From Candidatus Bathyarchaeum sp. (lineage in GTDB: Archaea; Thermoproteota; Bathyarchaeia; Bathyarchaeales; Bathyarchaeaceae): a stretch of 5,778 nt of DNA. The DNA lies in assembly GCA_003096255.1 (NCBI GenBank), contig PIXS01000075.1, positions 1 to 5,778 of the forward strand, in the 5' to 3' direction. The notes below the pieces were generated by a model. That model saw nothing but the letters and a program-made list of their open reading frames with translations. It made no database searches and was not told the DNA's origin. Position numbers and translations under genes: made by a program. Position 1 is the first letter of the stretch. The number at the start of each line of letters is the position of its first letter. Below, piece by piece: positions 1-3,098 of this stretch.

Positions 1-656
1 ATTATGGGCTCATCTGCAAACTCGCCCACTTCGACTCCTGCAGCTTCAAGTCCCGCTTCCACAGTCTTGATTTTGAGGTCATGAGGGTTAACTGGCATGC
101 TGCTGCTGACCTTTCCCCTCGCATCTACGCCCATTGCTAACAGGACACTCAACGCTGTTGTGGTGCCCCCGGGAATGCTTTCGCCAATCACCAAGTAATC
201 GGCTGTTTTTGCAAGGTTTTCTCCAGCAACCTTTGCCCTGTTCAAAACTTCCTCTGCATTGTCTAGAGCTCTGCCTGTTCTGATGTCTCTTCCGGGGCTG
301 CCTCCCAACTCCACGAAGGGAACATGGGGCTTAACCCTTAATCCAGCATTCACAACTAAGGTCGGGATGTCCGCTAGCTTCAGGGCTGACATTGTTATCA
401 GCGCTGGGGTCGGGATTCCATCTGGAGTTACGGGCACGCCTGGTATGCATTTGCATTTTCCGAAATGGAGAAGTTCTACGTCTGCTGGGGGCGTGTAATC
501 TGTTATTTCTGGGTTTGCTCCTGCTGCTGATATGCCCTCTATTTTTGCTGTTTCGGTTACGCCGATGACACAGAGGAACATGGGCTTCTTTTCTTTTAGC
601 TGATTCTGCATTGCTGTGCCTTTGGTTGTGTTGTGTGTTTGGATTATGTCAAACAT
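1..656 (-). CDS. cobT: Archaeal CobT: nicotinate-nucleotide--dimethylbenzimidazole phosphoribosyltransferase (partial, 3' end outside window)
   Basis: CobT transfers phosphoribosyl from nicotinate mononucleotide to a base such as dimethylbenzimidazole, giving alpha-ribazole phosphate for the lower ligand of cobalamin. It is a soluble enzyme. Translating the minus strand gives 218 complete codons with the archaeal CobT signature blocks: PMFLCVIGVTETAKIEGISA (residues 25-44), TPPADVELL, VTPDGIPTPALIT (76-88), VVNAGLRVKP, ELGGSPGRDIR, IGESIPGGTTTALSVLLAMG (157-176) and GKVSSSMPVNPHDLKIK. These resemble the Methanocaldococcus and Sulfolobus homologues as I remember them. The C-terminal third lies beyond position 1. 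The start is uncertain. In-frame ATGs occur at 728, 665, 656 and 611, none with a strong ribosome site. The one at 728 overlaps the presumed TATA box, so I exclude it. I chose 656; 665 adds three residues, and 611 would be closest to short family members. Family assignment is very secure. Confidence 0.95.
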   Translation of the reverse strand, partial: MFDIIQTHNTTKGTAMQNQLKEKKPMFLCVIGVTETAKIEGISAAGANPEITDYTPPADVELLHFGKCKCIPGVPVTPDGIPTPALITMSALKLADIPTLVVNAGLRVKPHVPFVELGGSPGRDIRTGRALDNAEEVLNRAKVAGENLAKTADYLVIGESIPGGTTTALSVLLAMGVDARGKVSSSMPVNPHDLKIKTVEAGLEAAGVEVGEFADEPI

Positions 657-726
657 TTTCTTCATTTCCACATCTTTTTTGCTGGTGTGTGCCCACAAGT
701 TGCACGGTTGGTGTATCCAGCCAATC

Positions 727-734
727 ATTTAAAT
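727..734. promoter_or_regulatory. Shared palindromic TATA box between cobT and cobZ
   Basis: ATTTAAAT is an 8-bp perfect palindrome in the 125-bp gap between the divergent cobT and cobZ starts, so it reads as a TATA box on both strands. Transcription about 25 bp away would start near 757 (plus) and 704 (minus). That gives leaders of roughly 25 and 40-50 nt. The minus-strand side has a purine-rich flank (AACAG) that could act as a BRE; the plus side is weaker. Sequence and spacing are seen directly; promoter activity is inferred. Confidence 0.5.
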
Positions 735-781
735 CTGTTACTGCAAACAGTTTCCTCAAAAGCGAATCAAGGTTGGTCTGT

Positions 782-1279
782 ATGGAATCCAAGTTCAACA
801 ATTTGCCTCTTCTCAAGTATCTGGAAGAGCATGGAGTAACCCTGAAGGACATGATAGACACTGCGCTGGAGATGTTTGTGCCCCATCCCGGTGTAGAAAC
901 AAAAGAAAAAGCTGTTGAGCTGTTCAAAGCAGGATTCTATGAGGCACTATCAGACGTAAACGTTTCAGTCCTTGAGGTGGCATGCTTCCGCGCAGAAGAA
1001 GACGCCCGAGCAGGTAAAGTTCCCCTTCTTCCCGTAGAACAGTTTACGACACGTCCTGGATTGATAGTTGATGAACTGCTGGGCATGACCATAGCCAACT
1101 ACATTGCTGGAGCACGGGGAATCTTTGAGTTTGTAAGATTTGACCAGTCTAAACCTGGTATCCTGAGGAAGCTGGGTCCAATAGCAAACGATGCTGTAGG
1201 CGGGCTCATAGCTGGGGTATCGTCTAGAGTTTATTCTGGGGCTCTGGAAATGGAGAACAAAAAAATGGGTGAAGCCTAA
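782..1279 (+). CDS. cobZ: CobZ/PgpA-family phosphatase, probable alpha-ribazole phosphatase
   Basis: This 165-residue protein belongs to the PgpA-like all-helical phosphatase family. Family marks are an N-terminal LLKYLEEHGVTLKDM block (residues 10-24, as in Bacillus YutG), IVDELLGMTIAN (95-106, with the D97-E98 pair), the RFDQSKPGI block (119-127, compare R-x-FD-x-x-KP in PgpA) and NDAVGGLIAG (136-145, compare DDIVAG). These acidic residues are the likely metal and phosphate site. In Methanosarcina, CobZ of this family removes phosphate from alpha-ribazole phosphate, the CobT product. The divergent cobT next door supports that role over phosphatidylglycerophosphatase. No transmembrane segment is evident. 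I chose the ATG at 782 because the family homology begins there, it has AAGG and GGTT bases just upstream, and it lies about 48 bp after the TATA box. The same frame is open back to an ATG at 611, but that extension reads through the promoter and is antisense to cobT. Confidence 0.85.
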   Translation: MESKFNNLPLLKYLEEHGVTLKDMIDTALEMFVPHPGVETKEKAVELFKAGFYEALSDVNVSVLEVACFRAEEDARAGKVPLLPVEQFTTRPGLIVDELLGMTIANYIAGARGIFEFVRFDQSKPGILRKLGPIANDAVGGLIAGVSSRVYSGALEMENKKMGEA

Positions 1280-1333
1280 CTCGCTAGCTAACACGGGTTA
1301 CAGCAAAAAAGGATGAGTGAGCTTTTAGGCTTC
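1271..1333. terminator. Inverted repeat spanning the two convergent stop codons, candidate bidirectional terminator
   Basis: Both convergent genes end with the same nine bases, GAAGCCTAA (Glu-Ala-stop), so 1271-1279 and 1325-1333 form a perfect 9-bp inverted repeat. Inside it, CTCGCT (1280-1285) can pair with AGTGAG (1316-1321) with one G-U pair, after a 3-nt bulge. The total is about 15 pairs around a 30-nt loop. A run of six A at 1305-1310 gives a six-T tract on the minus strand about 15 nt past the minus gene's stop, the usual archaeal termination signal. No equivalent T tract follows on the plus strand. Confidence 0.45.
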
Positions 1334-1822
1334 AATGTTCACGGGCAGGTTTGCGTATGCGTGGACGCCTGCGTTGTCGATGATTTCGTAGCCCACTAGC
1401 AGATAGATGCGAAGTATCGGCTTGTCGATTAGGTCTGCTCCTAGGGCTTTCACGGTTACGGTTTCGCCTTCAGTTAAGTAGCCGCTTGAATAGAGTTCTT
1501 CGCGGGATTGGATTTCGTCGTCTACTGTCCATTCTTCGGGCAAGTGTATTCTGGTTTGTTCTGTGCCTGTGTCTAATATGAGCATGCCTTCTTTATGATT
1601 CACAACTGTTCCTTCAATTTCCACAGGCTCCGAATGATTCATGAACCACAACCCAAGGGCAAATTTGAAGGCTTCAGGACTGCACTCCTCCAGTTCTGAT
1701 AGGGCTAACTCTTCTCCCAGCTTTGCACTTGGCTTAACCGCGTGAGTGAGGGGAAAGACAATCACCATGCAGGCAACAATCGACGCCAAAATTATCGTCA
1801 ACGTTTTTGTTTTCGAATTCAC
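1325..1822 (-). CDS. Membrane-anchored hypothetical protein with a predicted OB-like outer domain
   Basis: I do not recognise this 165-residue protein. Residues 8-26 form a hydrophobic helix after a short Lys-containing N-terminus, which suggests a signal anchor with the rest outside the cell. Residues 35-60 look helical. Residues 67-148 are beta-rich with the run EIEGTVV, GMLILDTGTEQTRIHLP, LTEGETVTVKAL and LRIYLLVGYEII, which looks like a five-strand OB-type barrel. The anchor-plus-OB layout recalls CcmE, but I see no convincing haem-binding His context, so I do not propose that function. The start is GTG at 1822, set by a strong GGAGGTGA site 10 nt upstream. It is convergent with cobZ and lies 248 bp from the next minus gene, with its own TATA-like box, so it is probably a single-gene unit. 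Confidence 0.75.
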   Translation of the reverse strand: MNSKTKTLTIILASIVACMVIVFPLTHAVKPSAKLGEELALSELEECSPEAFKFALGLWFMNHSEPVEIEGTVVNHKEGMLILDTGTEQTRIHLPEEWTVDDEIQSREELYSSGYLTEGETVTVKALGADLIDKPILRIYLLVGYEIIDNAGVHAYANLPVNIEA

Positions 1823-1832
1823 GTCCTTTTTT

Positions 1833-1840
1833 TCACCTCC
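1833..1840 (-). promoter_or_regulatory. Strong ribosome binding site that fixes a GTG start
   Basis: On the minus strand GGAGGTGA is a full 8-base match to the archaeal anti-Shine-Dalgarno sequence (UCACCUCC). It lies 10 nt before the GTG at 1822-1820. An out-of-frame ATG embedded at its start (1842-1840) opens a seven-codon mini-ORF (M-E-V-K-K-R-T) whose TGA overlaps the GTG. This could allow translational coupling, though it may be chance. Confidence 0.7.
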
Positions 1841-1876
1841 ATCACTGTCAACTCAACCGTGACTTCGCTGTCAAAC

Positions 1877-1884
1877 AAATAAAA
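1877..1884 (-). promoter_or_regulatory. Candidate TATA box for the membrane-anchored protein gene
   Basis: The minus-strand sequence TTTTATTT lies about 55 bp upstream of the GTG at 1822. Initiation about 25 bp downstream would leave a leader near 30 nt that contains the GGAGGTGA site. The spacing is sensible, but the box is only a moderate match and there is no clear BRE. Confidence 0.4.
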
Positions 1885-1974
1885 GCCGACGCACCGACAA
1901 TATGCACCAAAAATGAAACCCAAGTATTCACATGTTCGTGCGGCATATTAGCTTCCTAATAGCAGTAGATTGTT

Positions 1975-1991
1975 GAAAAAAATCTTTTTTC
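1975..1991 (-). terminator. T-rich hairpin, candidate terminator of the two-helix membrane protein gene
   Basis: The segment G-A7-TC-T6-C folds into a 7-bp A/T stem with a 3-nt loop. It lies about 80 bp past the minus-strand stop at 2071. The seven A on the plus strand give a T7 run on the minus strand, as expected for an archaeal oligo-T terminator. The T6 run at 1985-1990 would act on plus-strand transcripts as well. Confidence 0.4.
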
Positions 1992-2070
1992 TGAATTTTT
2001 TCTGCGCAGCACAGCTTCTAATCTGAAAGTTCACACTTACGTTAATCGTCAACCAGCAGCATGTTGGTGT

Positions 2071-2421
2071 CTAGTCTTTGTCTTTTTCAAGTTCTTCGCT
2101 GAGAATCCTTTCTTCCATGTGCAGGAGAAGCCCGATTCGGCGTTCCCATTTTCTGAAGAAACGGTGCTGAGCAAACAATGCAGAGACTGTGTAAGCTAAA
2201 GCGACAACAATCAGGACCATGAGCACCATGGCAACAACGGCTCCCTGTGCTAGGGCAGTCAACATAACCAGGAACGAAACCAGCAGCAACAGAAACGTAA
2301 CTATGACTCCAATGAGTGACCCTGTCCTGAATCTGTTCCACTCTTTATCCAGCTCATAAAGGAAGTCATGCAGCGACCTCAAAGGATACTGAGTTTCCTG
2401 TTTTTCCTTATCCCCACTCAT
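2071..2421 (-). CDS. Small two-helix membrane protein, unknown function
   Basis: I do not recognise this protein. From the chosen start it is 116 residues. A charged N-terminal region carries an amphipathic LHDFLYELDKEWNRFR stretch (residues 17-32). Two long hydrophobic helices follow at about 35-57 and 62-84. The basic segment RFFRKWERR (87-95) comes next, then a charged C-terminal helix rich in Glu and Lys. The positive-inside rule places both ends in the cytoplasm with a short outer loop. I chose the ATG at 2421 because GGTGGAG (minus strand, 2431-2425) sits just upstream. An in-frame ATG at 2433 adds four residues (MVES) and has only a weak site. The winged-helix gene lies upstream on the same strand, so the two may be functionally linked. 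Coding status is likely from the coherent topology. Confidence 0.72.
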   Translation of the reverse strand: MSGDKEKQETQYPLRSLHDFLYELDKEWNRFRTGSLIGVIVTFLLLLVSFLVMLTALAQGAVVAMVLMVLIVVALAYTVSALFAQHRFFRKWERRIGLLLHMEERILSEELEKDKD

Positions 2422-2465
2422 AGACTCCACCATAACGCCCTAATCACATAGCCCTTTACAGCCAA

Positions 2466-2473
2466 TATTAATA
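2466..2473 (-). promoter_or_regulatory. Candidate TATA box for the two-helix membrane protein gene
   Basis: TATTAATA is a palindromic AT-rich octamer. It lies about 45-50 bp upstream of the ATG at 2421 on the minus strand. Initiation about 25 bp downstream (near 2444) would give a leader of about 23 nt that contains the GGTGGAG site. The inverted repeat at 2478-2492 lies directly upstream, where a BRE or operator would be. Confidence 0.4.
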
Positions 2474-2477
2474 CTGA

Positions 2478-2492
2478 TGCACCAAAGGTGCA
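2478..2492. promoter_or_regulatory. Perfect inverted repeat TGCACC-AAA-GGTGCA, operator or terminator hairpin
   Basis: Two perfect 6-bp arms surround a 3-bp centre. The repeat starts 8 bp past the stop of the winged-helix gene and ends 5 bp before the TATA-like box of the downstream membrane protein gene. As DNA it looks like a dimer binding site; as RNA it would be a short tight hairpin. No T tract follows on the minus strand, which weakens the terminator reading. Its placement against the promoter makes an operator more likely. Confidence 0.45.
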
Positions 2493-2499
2493 ACTACCC

Positions 2500-2757
2500 C
2501 TACAAGATTGAAGGCAAAGATTTCCGCAATTCACTGTAAATGTTCCTTCCCTTTTCAGTTAACGCACAATGCCCCTCATCCGTTTCCTTGAGCAGACTCC
2601 TCTCTATCAAATACGAAAGATGCTTCAGGAAATCATCGTAAGAAAGGCTGGTTGCTTTTCGCCAAACATAAGTGCGGGGCTGAGGACCACGATTATAGAA
2701 AAGATACTCCAGAATCTCAAATCTAATCTGAACTGCACCTTTTCTTACCCTAGCCAT
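2500..2757 (-). CDS. Small winged helix-turn-helix protein, probable transcriptional regulator
   Basis: The 85-residue product has the layout of small archaeal winged-helix proteins (HTH_45-like). The basic start MARVRKGAVQIRFEILEYLF holds helix 1. A region rich in Arg and Lys follows, then helices 2-3 (about 35-57, SYDDFLKHLSYLIERSLL). A wing ending in ALTEKGRNIYSEL matches the typical LTEKGR closing motif. It probably binds DNA as a dimer; the target and any effector are unknown. I chose the ATG at 2757 because the fold begins there, GGTG lies 6 nt upstream, and an AT-rich box lies about 50-60 bp upstream. The frame is open to an ATG at 2877, adding 40 residues with no recognisable structure. 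It precedes the membrane protein gene on the same strand; a 78-bp gap holds an operator-like repeat. Confidence 0.75.
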   Translation of the reverse strand: MARVRKGAVQIRFEILEYLFYNRGPQPRTYVWRKATSLSYDDFLKHLSYLIERSLLKETDEGHCALTEKGRNIYSELRKSLPSIL

Positions 2758-2804
2758 ATGCCACACCAAAACTGTAGGCGAACAATACCTCTTACGTGCT
2801 ACGA

Positions 2805-2820
2805 ACCATATATCATTAAT
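2805..2820 (-). promoter_or_regulatory. Candidate promoter of the winged-helix gene
   Basis: The minus strand reads ATTAATGATATATGG, an AT-rich block centred about 55 bp upstream of the ATG at 2757. Initiation near 2785 would leave a leader of about 28 nt carrying the GGTG ribosome site. This supports the shorter start for the gene, because the longer ORF would read through the promoter. The TATA match is only fair. Confidence 0.35.
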
Positions 2821-2921
2821 TGCATAACCAACATCCATTACACCATAGTTTCTGCCCATACCGAAACTTTCATACAAGTTGCAGTAAAAGAAAACATTCC
2901 CGCCAAAAAGTTAATATCATA

Positions 2922-2933
2922 CGGAATTTATAA
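2922..2933 (+). promoter_or_regulatory. BRE plus TATA box, probable rpoB promoter
   Basis: CGGAA (2922-2926) followed by TTTATAA (2927-2933) is the best archaeal BRE/TATA match in the window. Initiation would be expected about 25 bp downstream, near 2954-2958. That gives an unusually long leader of about 140 nt before the rpoB ATG at 3099. Confidence 0.6.
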
Positions 2934-2938
2934 CGGCA

Positions 2939-3003
2939 AAGCTTATTAATGGGCACGCTGGTTTACGTTGATAGCTTCAAAACGAAAATTTGAAGCTTAT
3001 TAA
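2939..3003 (+). repeat. Two 11-bp direct repeats AAGCTTATTAA
   Basis: AAGCTTATTAA occurs at 2939-2949 and again at 2993-3003, a 54-bp offset, with no mismatch. Each copy contains a TATA-like CTTATTAA, so they may be two weaker promoters or binding sites for one regulator. The second copy overlaps the 3' arm of the hairpin at 2973-2997. Confidence 0.6.
2973..2997 (+). promoter_or_regulatory. Perfect 9-bp hairpin in the rpoB leader
   Basis: AGCTTCAAA (2973-2981) and TTTGAAGCT (2989-2997) are perfectly complementary around a 7-nt loop (ACGAAAA). The hairpin would lie 20 nt or so into an mRNA starting at the 2927-2933 TATA box. No T tract follows, so it does not look like a terminator. It could be an RNA structure or a DNA operator. 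Confidence 0.45.
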
Positions 3004-3026
3004 GGAGACCCGGCTTTTAGGGTTGG

Positions 3027-3062
3027 ATGGTGCCTGCCCAGAGGAGGAAACTCCCAATTTGA
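3027..3062 (+). other. Possible 11-residue upstream ORF in the rpoB leader
   Basis: The frame ATG to TGA encodes MVPAQRRKLPI. It begins about 27 bp after the centre of the second CTTATTAA, the distance expected for leaderless initiation from that box. It is in the same frame as rpoB, separated from it by its own TGA and a TAG at 3075. An ORF this short can arise by chance, and I see no other support. Confidence 0.15.
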
Positions 3063-3098
3063 AAAGAAATGAGATAGAACCTTCAAACTCCCCCCGTT

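Larger units (their letters stand above)
2758..3098. other. Intergenic region between the winged-helix gene and rpoB
   Basis: This 341-bp stretch separates divergent genes and shows no convincing coding sequence or tRNA. From left to right it holds the minus-strand leader and promoter of the winged-helix gene, an AT-rich spacer, a good plus-strand TATA box (2927-2933), two copies of AAGCTTATTAA, a 9-bp hairpin, a possible 11-codon ORF, a GAAA-capped hairpin and a C6 tract just before the rpoB ATG. RpoH, often encoded directly before rpoB in archaea, is not found in any plus frame here. Confidence 0.7.

Noticed and set aside
259..498. Plus-strand open frame of 79 residues
   Set aside because: It lies wholly antisense to cobT, whose conserved motifs are on the minus strand. 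The translation has no domain-like features.
611..781. 57-residue N-terminal extension of cobZ from the ATG at 611
   Set aside because: It is Cys- and Phe-rich and unlike the PgpA family, it overlaps cobT, and it reads through the shared promoter. The family match starts at 782.
965..1294. Minus-strand open frame antisense to cobZ
   Set aside because: It is a shadow of the well-supported plus-strand phosphatase and has no recognisable features.
2478..2492. TGCACC-AAA-GGTGCA as an intrinsic terminator of the winged-helix gene
   Set aside because: No T tract follows on the minus strand, and archaeal termination depends mainly on T tracts. I kept it as an operator candidate.
2758..2877. 40-residue N-terminal extension of the winged-helix protein
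   Set aside because: It has no recognisable structure, overlaps the candidate promoter and leader, and the ATG at 2757 has a GGTG ribosome site at good spacing.
2569..2949. Plus-strand open frame of 126 residues over the winged-helix gene
   Set aside because: The minus strand carries a coherent winged-helix fold with a ribosome site and promoter. The plus product has no domain-like pattern and runs through the rpoB promoter.
3038..3056. GAGGAAACTCC resembling the GAGGAAAGTCC core of RNase P RNA
   Set aside because: The available stretch is too short for RNase P RNA, no partner conserved region is visible, and the match is explained by a simple GAAA-capped hairpin.
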